A stretch of 64,000 nucleotides of DNA from Rhodobacterales bacterium (GTDB lineage: Bacteria; Pseudomonadota; Alphaproteobacteria; Caulobacterales; Hyphomonadaceae): assembly GCA_014763715.1 (NCBI GenBank), contig JACXUV010000010.1, positions 23,367-87,366 on the forward strand, in the 5' to 3' direction. Shown piece by piece: positions 36,654-45,425 of the stretch (its first letter is position 1; the number at the start of each line of letters is the position of its first letter). A model generated the notes under the pieces. It worked only from the letters and a program-made list of their open reading frames with translations, made no database searches and was not told the origin of the DNA. Made by a program: the position numbers and the translations under genes.

Positions 36654-37517
36654 ATGCCTCAAATTTTGAGAAAAGCGGTGTTGCCGCAGTACGTCGCCAA
36701 TCCAGAAATTCACAATCGCTTTCTCGTTGGTGCAAATACACCAGACCTGCCCATGCCGGTGACCGCGCGGAAGAGTGGACGCATCGTGCCTGATAAAGCA
36801 GGCATGCCTTTGAGCCAATTGAACTGGTTCATCGAACACAAGAGCGAACACGCCGCGGAATTCTATGAGCGGTTGGCATCAGATATTGGTGCCGACAAAG
36901 CAGACACTTTCGTTTCTCTGATTTCGTCGTGCTGGGCGGACGGACATAAGCGGTACAAAGGCGAGATCCTAAAACTGAAGCGAAGCGTGAAAAGTTTCGT
37001 CGACAACAACTGCGCTATCGGAACTTTGCCCGTGTACGACGCAAAATACGACACTGGTGAAGCCGCTTTTTCTGACGGGGATATACAAAAGATCCTCGTC
37101 CTCAATGAAAGCATGCTTCGCTGTGCGATAGACGACTGGATAGCGGAGCGTCGGGATGGTCAGGAAATTGGTCGTTCGGACGTCTATGTTTGCCGGGGAA
37201 TTGGGATCGATCAGTCGATGTCGGCCGCTCGAACCTATAGAGAAAGGGACTATATCTGTTCCTACTCAATGTCAGTTTCTGTCGCCGAACAATTCTGTCA
37301 GCAAGTCAGCAACGAAAAATCTGCACTCATTCACACGGAAGTCGACACGTTTGCCCGACGGACCTTGTTCTTCAGCCCATTCATACCAGGTATGCGATCG
37401 CATCAATTCGAATTGGGCATCATTCCGGGCCGGAAACCAGATAGTCTTACCTACCATGGCAAATTTGGTCCGCGAGGGATGGAGATTGAGGAGTATACGC
37501 TTGATCCAGGTGACTAG
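36654..37517 (+). CDS. putative ADP-ribosyltransferase-fold protein
   Basis: 287 residues from ATG 36654; an upstream GTG (36585) would add 23. The C-terminal third fits an R-S-E type ADP-ribosyltransferase: VYVCRGIGI (Arg), SYSMSVSVAEQF (S-x-S plus A..F), ALIHTEVDTF strand, HQFELGIIPG (Q-x-E). The N-terminal ~170 residues are helical and unrecognised. No signal peptide, so an intracellular toxin/defence effector is more likely than a secreted one. A GGGTGTTCACACCC palindrome follows the stop. Less GC-rich than the core. The fold assignment is by eye only. Confidence 0.5.
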   Translation: MPQILRKAVLPQYVANPEIHNRFLVGANTPDLPMPVTARKSGRIVPDKAGMPLSQLNWFIEHKSEHAAEFYERLASDIGADKADTFVSLISSCWADGHKRYKGEILKLKRSVKSFVDNNCAIGTLPVYDAKYDTGEAAFSDGDIQKILVLNESMLRCAIDDWIAERRDGQEIGRSDVYVCRGIGIDQSMSAARTYRERDYICSYSMSVSVAEQFCQQVSNEKSALIHTEVDTFARRTLFFSPFIPGMRSHQFELGIIPGRKPDSLTYHGKFGPRGMEIEEYTLDPGD

Positions 37518-37709
37518 TGGGTGTTCACACCCCATGCACCTTCGATGCTGACAGACCGCCGAGCGATCCAGTCCCAAACACCCACAACTAAAGGAAATCT
37601 CGTCCGGAAAAGCCGTGTACAGAGACCGCATCCGGCGATTACACAGTTTTCGGAGATCGGCTTGCAGTCCAACGATTACGGGCGGATATGCCCAAGAAAT
37701 GCGTACACG

Positions 37710-38801
37710 TCAGCGTTCGTGTTCAGTGTCGCGCTCGCTCGGTCTCTGACGCAGGTTGATCCGCACGCCTTGCATGCTGGATGAAGTTCGCGACGCCTGC
37801 GCGATGGCGCTGATCATTTGCTGCACCGAGGGCAAAAGGCGGGCTGGCGATCGTGCGCGTGCTTCGCGACCAGGTATCGGACCGAGGCGGGTTGGAGTGC
37901 TGATCCGCGCTTGTTGTTGGCGTGCTCTGGCGAGATCGAAGCCAAGCGTTCTGGCCTCTGCTTGCCAGGCCTGGAACAGTGCCGTGCGCTCTCTTGGCCG
38001 TTTGGCCTGCCGAGTGCGCAGGGCTGCCAGTTCCATCCCCTTGGCCGTACGGTAGCCATAGGCGTCGGCCGCGCTTTCGATCGCCTGCCTGCGCTTCGAA
38101 AAAGCACGTTCGATGTCGCGGGGGATCGCGGTCAGGCGGAAGCTCGTGCCATGGCGCTCGACGGCATGGCCATCGCGCTCGAGTCCATTGGCGAGGTGCG
38201 CGCGGTAGATGGCGCCCGCTTCCTTCTGGGCCTTGTAGAGATCGCGGCTGACGAGACTGCCCCAGCTCCCGTCACGCCGGGGCGCCAGATTGAAGATGAA
38301 GGCATGGGTGTGGAGCTGGGGGTCGAGATCACGGCTCGTGTGATGGTGGAAGCGGGCAATTGTCAGGCCGGCGACGGGCTCGCGGATTGCGCCGCCCTTG
38401 CCACGCCTTGTGAATGCGTGATGGTCTTCGAGATGGGCGGTGGCGGCATGAACAGCCTGGCGGTGGGCGGCTTCGATTCTGGTGCGTTCGGCAGGAGTAG
38501 AAAGTGCCCACATGACCGAGACCGATTTCGGGGCCGAGAACGTCATGTCCCAACCGGGGGCGTGCGACTTTCCAATCTGGGTAAGGCGCGTGCCAGTTCT
38601 CGGATCGTGTCCATTCAGAGCGGCTTCGAATTCAGCTTTCGAAACCGGACCCTCAAGCGCGAGCCGTTCAGCGCCTCTCCCGTCCCATTCCCCATCTGCT
38701 TCGGCTTCACCCTGGCCTGTATAGTATTCATCTTCAGCCATATGCTTGAAATAATTCACCGCGGCGGCAACGGACTTCCGGGCGGAGATCGATGCGACCA
38801 T
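37710..38801 (-). CDS. MobF-family relaxase without helicase domain
   Basis: 363 residues. N-terminus MVASISARKSVAAAVNYF provides catalytic tyrosines (Tyr17, then EYYTGQG), and FHHHTSRDLDPQLHTHAF is the three-histidine metal motif of TrwC/TraA relaxases. Classical MobF proteins run on into a RecD-like helicase; here the protein stops just after the relaxase fold with a short basic tail. ATGA overlap with the coupling-protein gene. Confidence 0.85.
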   Translation of the reverse strand: MVASISARKSVAAAVNYFKHMAEDEYYTGQGEAEADGEWDGRGAERLALEGPVSKAEFEAALNGHDPRTGTRLTQIGKSHAPGWDMTFSAPKSVSVMWALSTPAERTRIEAAHRQAVHAATAHLEDHHAFTRRGKGGAIREPVAGLTIARFHHHTSRDLDPQLHTHAFIFNLAPRRDGSWGSLVSRDLYKAQKEAGAIYRAHLANGLERDGHAVERHGTSFRLTAIPRDIERAFSKRRQAIESAADAYGYRTAKGMELAALRTRQAKRPRERTALFQAWQAEARTLGFDLARARQQQARISTPTRLGPIPGREARARSPARLLPSVQQMISAIAQASRTSSSMQGVRINLRQRPSERDTEHER

Positions 38802-40606
38802 CAGGCGTCGTGTTCCCGGGAGAGAGAATTCCGGATGCGTTGAGCGACTTCCGGCGACAGGATTGAGGTGAGGATGCTACCTGCCGCATCGGGATGCGGC
38901 GCAAGCTCCCTTGCAGGTCTTGTCGTCCAGTCAGCGAGCACACTGGCGGGGCGTAATTCGCTGAGCTGCGGATAGGGGAGGGTGATTTCGTAGGCATGTT
39001 CGCCGGGGCCGATAAGGAGTGCGCGGATGCCTTGCTTGAATGCGCCCAACCTGTCCGACAGTTCCGATGGCGTTATGACGGGACGAACTTCCCGCTCCTT
39101 AGTCCAGCTTGTCGAAATTTGGCCGCCTGATCGTGTCTCGCTCTTGCGGTAGAACTCGACGGTCTGCTGGCCGATCAACCGACTCGTCGTTTCGGCGCTC
39201 TGCCCCAAGTTCATGCGGGTGATGATGTGCGTGCCGATCATGCCGATCCAGGCATCGGCCTGGTCATGACCATATGTGTTGCGGATCTGGGAAAGGTCCT
39301 GTGCGCCGAGCACGACGCTGATGCCTTTGGACCTGCCGACATCCAGCAGGGTCGAGAAATGGGGCAGGCGTTCTAGCTGAGGGAACTCATCGAGGAAGAG
39401 CCAGGTACGCCGTCCCGGGTTCTCCTGCATGGCCGGTGAAGCAGCGTGGGAGGCGAGAAGGCCAACGATGCCGGACAGCCAGGCCTTGGTCAGCTGTGGA
39501 AAGCGTCCGTCATGCTGCAGCACGATCGGATGACACGCCGGATGGCCCAGCCATTCGCGGACAGAGAAGGAGCGCTCGCGCGAACTTTTCGGCCAGGCTT
39601 CGGCGAGGACGCTCACCACGTTCATGTGGGCCTTGAAGGTCGAGAGAATGCTTTGCGTCGTCTTGCTGCTCGGCTCTTTCAGGAACTGGATCGCTTCGGG
39701 GTGGTAGCGCTCTGCAATGCCCAGAAGCACATCTGCATCCGCGACCACTAGCTTTCGGAGGTCTGTCCAACCCCAGCCACGTACTTGTCTCACCTGGAGG
39801 GAGATGACGCAGGCCGTCAGAATCTCGCGCGCTGCGTCTGACCAGATACGGTCGGACCGGCTTTCAGGGATGAGCCGCGCCGCGAGTTCGCGTGCTTCCT
39901 GTTGTGTCTGGCAGTCGGTTGCGATGTCCCATTGCAGGGAGCGAGCATCATGGGGTGCAATGATATTGCCGATCCTTGGCAGCTTCGAGGTCATGTCGCC
40001 TTTGACATCAAGAACCAGCACCTTGTCGCCGCGCTCAATGGCCTGAAGCATGAGGTGCAGCATGGCGGTGGTCTTGCCTGCGCCGGTACTGCCCCAGATC
40101 AGGAAATGACGGCTTTCTCGGTCACGGCTGATGGGAATGCCGGAAGGAAACTCAAGCCCGGATCCAGACCGGCGGCACTCGCGTTTTGACAGGGATTGGA
40201 GCGTTCGTCGTGCGGTTTTGCCCGCAAGGTGCTTCCGCCCACGAATGACTTTGGGAGGTGGGCGGGCGGTCATCGTCTGACGGACGAAGCCGATCAGCGC
40301 GAGGAGCGACAGACCCGTCAGAACCGCGACAGCATTGTGCCGAAGCATGAATTGCCCGGTCGTTCCATAGTGATCGAGGATGCGTCGGCATCTCGGCCAG
40401 TCAGCAGATCCGATAGGATCTCCAATGAGTGAGGTGATCCGGGCTTTGCCGCATCTCGCCATGAACGCAGTGTCGTGGCGAGCGTAGACGTCCGCCTCGG
40501 TATAGGTGCCAGGTGGGTATAATTCGAACCCGAGCTTGTAGGTTGCGATAGAAGCTGCGCCACACAGGACAGCGAAGGTGAAGAGGGCGGGCTTGAGGTG
40601 TCTCAT
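38801..40606 (-). CDS. TraD/TrwB-like type IV coupling protein
   Basis: 601 residues from ATG 40606. Two N-terminal membrane helices (~4-22 and ~85-105), then a hexameric ATPase domain with GSTGAGKTTAML (Walker A) and TWLFLDEFPQLERL (Walker B). Such proteins pump the relaxase-DNA complex into a mating pore. No pore genes are present in the window, so a helper element would be required. Start chosen for AGGA nine bases upstream; the track uses a TTG 15 bases earlier. Confidence 0.88.
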   Translation of the reverse strand: MRHLKPALFTFAVLCGAASIATYKLGFELYPPGTYTEADVYARHDTAFMARCGKARITSLIGDPIGSADWPRCRRILDHYGTTGQFMLRHNAVAVLTGLSLLALIGFVRQTMTARPPPKVIRGRKHLAGKTARRTLQSLSKRECRRSGSGLEFPSGIPISRDRESRHFLIWGSTGAGKTTAMLHLMLQAIERGDKVLVLDVKGDMTSKLPRIGNIIAPHDARSLQWDIATDCQTQQEARELAARLIPESRSDRIWSDAAREILTACVISLQVRQVRGWGWTDLRKLVVADADVLLGIAERYHPEAIQFLKEPSSKTTQSILSTFKAHMNVVSVLAEAWPKSSRERSFSVREWLGHPACHPIVLQHDGRFPQLTKAWLSGIVGLLASHAASPAMQENPGRRTWLFLDEFPQLERLPHFSTLLDVGRSKGISVVLGAQDLSQIRNTYGHDQADAWIGMIGTHIITRMNLGQSAETTSRLIGQQTVEFYRKSETRSGGQISTSWTKEREVRPVITPSELSDRLGAFKQGIRALLIGPGEHAYEITLPYPQLSELRPASVLADWTTRPARELAPHPDAAGSILTSILSPEVAQRIRNSLSREHDA

Positions 40607-40617
40607 GGAACGGGTCC

Positions 40618-40929
40618 TCAACCGGCGGTCCGGCCGCTGAGAGCAAGGAGCAACTGCTCGAACATGGATTCAATGCGTCCAAGCGAGCTGGACTGCTTGT
40701 CGACTGTGGTCGAAGCTGCAGTCAGGTCTTGGGACAGAGCTGCGAGCCTTCGCTCGATCTTCAGGAGGCGTTCGGCCTGCGTGTACGGATCACCGTCTGT
40801 CAGGCCCGACAGGATGAGCTCTCGCGCGACGCCGGTCGGGGTTCCGGACATGCGGCGAGCCCGTACGGTCAGCTGTTCGATATCCGACTCGGCGAGACGG
40901 ATCGAAAGTGGGCGTGTCTTGTCGGTCAT
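40618..40929 (-). CDS. relaxosome accessory protein (RHH/MobC-like)
   Basis: 103 residues from MTDKTRPLSIRLAESDIEQL; the track N-terminus is read through the upstream gene. A ribbon-helix-helix pattern (LSIRLAESDIEQLTVRARRM) is followed by a coiled-coil tail. Its place directly before the coupling protein and relaxase suggests a DNA-binding relaxosome component of TrwA/MobC type. Start overlaps the AlpA-like stop (ATGA). Confidence 0.75.
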   Translation of the reverse strand: MTDKTRPLSIRLAESDIEQLTVRARRMSGTPTGVARELILSGLTDGDPYTQAERLLKIERRLAALSQDLTAASTTVDKQSSSLGRIESMFEQLLLALSGRTAG

Positions 40930-41189
40930 TGGGGGGGGTGCTTCCGCTGGTTCTGGGCTTTCTCGCACTCGGCGAGCCAGCGGAGCACGGTGCGACGGCG
41001 GTAGCGGACCGCCGTGCCCAGTTTCAGGAAGGGCGGGCCGCCACCTCGGCAACGCCAGGTGGCAAGAGTACAGACCGGAACGCCGGTCAGCCGGGACACC
41101 GAGGGTGTGTCTATGGCTTCATCGAGCCAGCCGGGATTGTGCTGGAGGATGTCCTCGATTTCAGGAAAGTGGTCACGGCGGTCGGGCAT
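40926..41189 (-). CDS. AlpA/excisionase-like helix-turn-helix protein
   Basis: 87 residues. The second half is a winged HTH of the MerR/excisionase class (VSRLTGVPVCTLATWRCRGG, VRYRRRTVLRWLAE). It heads the mobilisation operon, so it may regulate transfer or assist excision. Upstream, CTACTC-N10-GAGTAG (41196-41217) could be its operator. Confidence 0.75.
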   Translation of the reverse strand: MPDRRDHFPEIEDILQHNPGWLDEAIDTPSVSRLTGVPVCTLATWRCRGGGPPFLKLGTAVRYRRRTVLRWLAECEKAQNQRKHPPQ

Positions 41190-41556
41190 GCACTCTACTC
41201 CTCATACTGTGAGTAGGGGCCAGCCCAGCACAACTTAGCTGATCAGAAAAGAGGAATGAAATCCTTGAGTTACCTTAAGATGCCCGGTAATTCACGCGGC
41301 CTCACGATACACCACAAAAAACCACTTATTTCCTCTTTCGCGCATCCGAGGAAATTTGTGGCTCCAGGATCGCGATGATTTTTTCTTCGCTGAATTTACT
41401 CGTCCGCATTGCCGGATCGGCGCCTTGTGTAGCCAATCCGTGCCAGGCTGACATGAATTCGACAGACCTGTAATGTTCACGCCGTTCGGCCGCGGCAAGC
41501 AGATTTGGAAAGCCGAAGGCGCCGTGTAAGCCTGACCTCTTGAATGGTGTTTTGAC
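41190..41556. other. mostly non-coding gap with IS remnant
   Basis: 367 bases. Contains the CTACTC/GAGTAG inverted repeat upstream of the mobilisation operon and, from 41326, the remnant of an IS3-type orfA. I see no intact gene. Confidence 0.6.
41326..41409 (-). pseudogene. IS3-family transposase orfA, N-terminal remnant
   Basis: MRTSKFSEEKIIAIL is the standard N-terminus of IS3-family OrfA proteins. The frame ends after 27 codons with an unrelated tail and no orfB follows. A decayed IS end marks the junction between the mobilisation module and the dedA/biosynthetic cluster. Confidence 0.65.
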
Positions 41557-42153
41557 TTGTCCCTGTCCCTTCTTTCCGCACTGTTTTTTGGCGCGTTTTT
41601 TGATGCGACGCTTGGGACATGCTTTTTCGTGTTCGGTGAGGCCTACTTTCTGCTGGCTGGTGGCCTGGCTTACAGCGAGCATGCGTGGCAGGCCGTGGCG
41701 GTTGTATTTGCCGGAGCCTATGCTGCGGATCAGACGGGCTACCTGATCGGACACAGGTTGCGGCCTTGGTTCCGGCGTTTTGCGCTGGCGACCCATCAGC
41801 GGCGCGCCAATTATCGCAAGGCGCTCGTCCTGCTGAACCGTCATGGGATCAAGGCGGTCGCCGTGTCGAGGCTGCTGGGTCCCGTGGCCTGGTTCATGCC
41901 GGCGATCTGCGGCAGCGTGGGCCTGCCATGGCCCCGGTTTGCGGCCGGATCCGCGCTGGGGGTGCTGCTGGGTGTCGGCGGCTTTGTCTGCCTTGGTTAT
42001 GCGAGCGCGTGGGGGGCGGAGCACGGAGACATCGATGTCCGGGCCATGATCTCGGCCCACAAGTGGACGATCCTGCTGGTGGGTCAGGCCGTATTCCTAG
42101 TGGCGGCGCTCATTTCACGGAGTGTCGGAAACGCTCTGTTTCAGAAATTGTAA
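41557..42153 (+). CDS. DedA family membrane protein
   Basis: 198 residues with DedA hallmarks: GAYAADQTGYLIGHRLRP and the amphipathic LLNRHGIKAVAVSRLLGPVAWFMPAICGSVGLPW motif, plus several membrane helices. DedA proteins flip or transport lipid carriers such as undecaprenyl phosphate. TTG start with no clear ribosome site, so the start is uncertain. It converges with, and overlaps by 44 bases, the glycosyltransferase gene; a lipid-transport role alongside that cluster is possible. Confidence 0.8.
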   Translation: MSLSLLSALFFGAFFDATLGTCFFVFGEAYFLLAGGLAYSEHAWQAVAVVFAGAYAADQTGYLIGHRLRPWFRRFALATHQRRANYRKALVLLNRHGIKAVAVSRLLGPVAWFMPAICGSVGLPWPRFAAGSALGVLLGVGGFVCLGYASAWGAEHGDIDVRAMISAHKWTILLVGQAVFLVAALISRSVGNALFQKL

Positions 42154-43378
42154 GCTCGGCCAGTTCGCGTGCACCATCGCGTTCGCGCAACGGCTGGACG
42201 AGTTCCCGGGCGCGCAATTGCACCTCGGGACCGAGCGCGAAATCGAATGCACCGCCGACGGTTTCGGCGTCGACAGATCCGGAGACGAGCGGCGCTGGTG
42301 CCACGCCGATCTCCTGCAGCCGCTTTGCGTGCCAGAACTGGTCCAGGCGCTGGGGAAGGATGACCTGAGGGGTGCCGGCGCGCAGGGCTGTGTCCAGCGT
42401 GCCTGCGCCGCCGTGGTGGAGGATCGCGCCGCAGAGTGGAAACAGCGCGGCGTGGGAGATATGGCCTATGATGTGATGCTTTGCTGTCTGTCGTGGCGAC
42501 AGGCGATCTGCGAGCCCAGCCGAGACGAAGGCGCGGAAGCCGCGGCTGTCGAGGGCGGAGAATACGGCATCGATCAGGGCGTCCGGGGTTTCGGCTTCGA
42601 GGGAGCCGAGGCCGATATAGAGGGGCGGCGAGCCGGCAGCCGCGAACGTGCGCGCATCAGCAGGCAGGACTGCAGGATCGGCAAGATCGAGCGAGGGGTA
42701 GGGCAGGAGGTGGTCGTTCGCTCTCCAGTCAGCTGGCCTGTGCGGAAGCAGAGCCGGCGAGACGCTGGTGATGCGAGGTAACGCGTGATTCAGATGCGTG
42801 CGTGTGTGATCCAAAGGCGGCATGTCGCGCAGGCCAAGCCGCGTCCGGTGCGGTTTCAGTGCCTGTTCCATCATCTTTTGTGCTGCCCAGACTGTGCCAT
42901 AGCCGACACGATTGAAAAGTTTCCCCTGCCAAGGCCGCCAGACCATGGCGCAGGGGATTTCACTGGTCGGGGCGATGACTGGCTGGAGGGCATGGAGCAG
43001 GTAGGGAATGCGGTATAATTCGGCAGCGAGTTTTGCCGGGGCGCAAATGCCGTTGGCGAGGATTGCATCGGCCCCTTCCGCCGCCTGGAGCGAGCGCTCA
43101 GTGATGTCGTCGACATAGGGGACCACCATTTCCTTCCAGTCGCGGAGGAAGTTAAACGGGCCGGCTAGGGTGCCGCGCTGTTCGGCTTCGTGGTTCCAGC
43201 CGGCAAGGGAGAAGGCCGGCGGTGGTGCGGCCGCAACCCCGTGATCCAGAATGATCGTGGTATAGTCCTGTGGCGCGAGGATGCTGACATCTGCGCCGAG
43301 CGCCTTGAAACGTTGCGCCGCGGTGATGAAGGGCATCACGTCGCCGAGGCTGCCGAGAACCTGGATCGAGACCTTCAT
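42110..43378 (-). CDS. GT1-family glycosyltransferase (MGT/UGT-like)
   Basis: 422 residues from ATG 43378 (MKVSIQVLGSLGDVMPFI). The N-terminal acceptor domain is followed by the nucleotide-sugar site ILHHGGAGTLDTALRAGTPQVILP. This resembles sterol/macrolide UDP-glycosyltransferases that glycosylate hydrophobic small molecules. Last gene of the five-gene operon; its start overlaps the ligase stop by 4 bases, so it probably decorates the pathway product. Confidence 0.88.
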   Translation of the reverse strand: MKVSIQVLGSLGDVMPFITAAQRFKALGADVSILAPQDYTTIILDHGVAAAPPPAFSLAGWNHEAEQRGTLAGPFNFLRDWKEMVVPYVDDITERSLQAAEGADAILANGICAPAKLAAELYRIPYLLHALQPVIAPTSEIPCAMVWRPWQGKLFNRVGYGTVWAAQKMMEQALKPHRTRLGLRDMPPLDHTRTHLNHALPRITSVSPALLPHRPADWRANDHLLPYPSLDLADPAVLPADARTFAAAGSPPLYIGLGSLEAETPDALIDAVFSALDSRGFRAFVSAGLADRLSPRQTAKHHIIGHISHAALFPLCGAILHHGGAGTLDTALRAGTPQVILPQRLDQFWHAKRLQEIGVAPAPLVSGSVDAETVGGAFDFALGPEVQLRARELVQPLRERDGARELAELTISETERFRHSVK

Positions 43379-44652
43379 GGTCGGGGCGCCTCCGCCAGAA
43401 CCCTGACACGCCTCAGCTTCCGCCCGGCTTCCGGTGTCAGGCGCTCTGCCCGCGCCTCGATCCCGGGATGGGTGCCGCATTTTTCGAAGAGTGCCTGCAA
43501 GCCCGCGCGGGCGGCATCCAGAGCCTGAGCCGCCTCAGGTGGCAGCAGCAGCGTGACGGCGTTCGGTCCTGTCTGCAGGACCCGGAAATCCCGGATCGAG
43601 GGATCGGACCGGACGACGGCGTTGCGGATGACGTCGGGCGTGATGCTGGCGATGGCACCGTGAGGTCCGGGGAGGTGAAACACGTCGTCCTGCCGGCCAT
43701 GGATCTGCTCGATCGCCTGATGCGGAAGGCCGCAGCCGCAGGCGGATTCCGCCAGCTCCAGAATGTCGTTCATCCGATAGCGGACCATGACTTGCCTCGT
43801 GCGAGAGAAGTCCGTGATGAGCGGATTGACGAGGTGGCTGCTTCCGTCGACGGGTTGGAATTCAAACGCGATATGGTCCTCGATCAGGTGCAGGGTCCCG
43901 AGCGGACAGGAGACGCCGAAAAGGCCCTCTGTTGCCATGTAGATTTCCCGCATGGTGAGACCGAAGCGCTCCTCGATCACTTGCCGGTCGGCGGGGTCCA
44001 GCACTTCAGCGCCGGAGAATATCTGTTCGGGGTGAACCGGGACGTCTGCTCCGGCAAGGGCGCGCAGGAATTTCGGCGGGCCCACGATAACGGTGGGCCG
44101 GAACGCCGCGAGGGGCGCGAATTGCTGTTCGATCCCGGCGGTGAGGTCAAAGAAGCGAAGTTTGAGGCGGCCGCTTTCATTAGCGGTGTCATAGAGCTGG
44201 GAGTTCGCCGGAAGGACGATGGCGACGCGGTGAGCGCGTGTTAGCACATCCGGCAGGGCCCAGGCGAGCATGACGCCAAGCCAGCGGCAACGTTCCGCTT
44301 CTGACACGATGTAGAGGCCCCGGTTGCCGGACGTGCCCGTACTTGCGCCAATTGCGTAGCCTTTCGGAGTAGTGCCCGCTCGCTCATGTGCCCAACCTTC
44401 TTCTGCAGTGAGCCCCAGCCGGTTGTAGGCGGCGAAGTTGCCCATCAGGGTCGCCTTGTCCATGACCGGCCAGCTTGAAAGCGGCTGTCCTCTGTATGCA
44501 GCAAATGCGGGAACTTGCGCGGCATCGCGGTCGAGAAAGGCGTTGAGGTGGCGCTGTTGCGCGGAGATGAGTTGATCGCGGGTCGCTGCGTGTAAGCGGC
44601 GGCGTGCGCGCCAGAAAGCACGCAGCGTCAGCAGGGTTGTTTTCAGGCTCAC
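43375..44652 (-). CDS. PaaK/F390-synthetase-like adenylate-forming enzyme
   Basis: 425 residues. GASTGTSGNRGLYIVS is the Ser/Thr/Gly-rich adenylation loop, MATEGLFGVSC a second core motif, and VRYRMNDILEL the hinge region of phenylacetate-CoA-ligase/CapK-type enzymes. Such enzymes activate a carboxylate as acyl-AMP. Four-base overlaps on both sides. Within the operon it may activate an acyl chain for coupling, comparable to but not the same family as OleC. Confidence 0.82.
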   Translation of the reverse strand: MSLKTTLLTLRAFWRARRRLHAATRDQLISAQQRHLNAFLDRDAAQVPAFAAYRGQPLSSWPVMDKATLMGNFAAYNRLGLTAEEGWAHERAGTTPKGYAIGASTGTSGNRGLYIVSEAERCRWLGVMLAWALPDVLTRAHRVAIVLPANSQLYDTANESGRLKLRFFDLTAGIEQQFAPLAAFRPTVIVGPPKFLRALAGADVPVHPEQIFSGAEVLDPADRQVIEERFGLTMREIYMATEGLFGVSCPLGTLHLIEDHIAFEFQPVDGSSHLVNPLITDFSRTRQVMVRYRMNDILELAESACGCGLPHQAIEQIHGRQDDVFHLPGPHGAIASITPDVIRNAVVRSDPSIRDFRVLQTGPNAVTLLLPPEAAQALDAARAGLQALFEKCGTHPGIEARAERLTPEAGRKLRRVRVLAEAPRP

Positions 44653-45425
44653 GCCACCGGCTCCGGGTCGTGGCAGAGGACCAACTCGCCGCCGGCATGG
44701 ACAAAATTACGGATGCGATTGGCGGTGTCTTCGGCTTCTCGCGTACTGTCGAGCACGAACCGCGCCGGGTAGCCGGGCGAGCGGCGTTCCAGGATTGCGC
44801 GGCGCAGCCAGTCGGCATCGGCGGCGTAGAGCAGCGGGCGTTCGCGTTTCGGGAACAGGAAGCCTGTATGCCCGCGCATGTGACCGGGCAGCGGCACGGC
44901 CAGAATGCTGCCGTCCGAGAAGAGGTCATGGGCATGCCCAAGACCGAGTGGAGCTTCAGTTTCCGGAAACGTCTGGAAGGGCTCGGCGCGTTCGGCGAGG
45001 TTTTCCGGGAGGAGTTCCGCGAAGCAGCCCTTGTGCGTGCGGCCGAGCCATCCGGCGGTGAGGAAGTGCGACAGTGAAGGACCGTCAACGAGAATGCGTG
45101 CGCTCGGGTAATCCTTCAGGGCACTGACATGATCGGCGTGAAGGTGCGAGACGAGGATGACGGAGACATCGGGTGCGCGGCTGGGAAGTGCGTTTTCTGT
45201 CAGTGCCGGACGCAGGATGCTGGCATAGAGCGAGAGAGGCGGACTGCGGAAGCCTTCGGTGACTCGGGCCGTGTAGCCTGTATCGATCAGGCATGTGCCG
45301 GCGGCAGGATGCTCGAACAGACCATAGCGGACAGGGATCGGAACCTGCTTCCAGCGCCCCCCCTTTAGCACGAGGCGTTCGGGCGCGCGAACATGGGCGC
45401 TGATGGGGAAGACAGGCTCGATCAT
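44649..45425 (-). CDS. MBL-fold metallohydrolase of biosynthetic operon
   Basis: 258 residues from ATG 45425 (MIEPVFPIS); the track N-terminus comes from the neighbouring gene. Zinc motif VSHLHADHVSAL (HxHxDH) and later PLPGHMRGHTGF and AADADW supply the metal ligands. Perhaps a thioesterase or lactonase step. Overlaps the reductase stop and ligase start by four bases each. Confidence 0.85.
   Translation of the reverse strand: MIEPVFPISAHVRAPERLVLKGGRWKQVPIPVRYGLFEHPAAGTCLIDTGYTARVTEGFRSPPLSLYASILRPALTENALPSRAPDVSVILVSHLHADHVSALKDYPSARILVDGPSLSHFLTAGWLGRTHKGCFAELLPENLAERAEPFQTFPETEAPLGLGHAHDLFSDGSILAVPLPGHMRGHTGFLFPKRERPLLYAADADWLRRAILERRSPGYPARFVLDSTREAEDTANRIRNFVHAGGELVLCHDPEPVA

Noticed and set aside
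37818-38843. 341-aa plus-strand ORF
   Set aside because: Shadow of the MobF relaxase gene, which has all metal and tyrosine motifs.
41326-42060. 244-aa minus-strand ORF
   Set aside because: Shadow of dedA for most of its length; only its last 28 codons (IS3 OrfA-like) are meaningful and are reported as a remnant.
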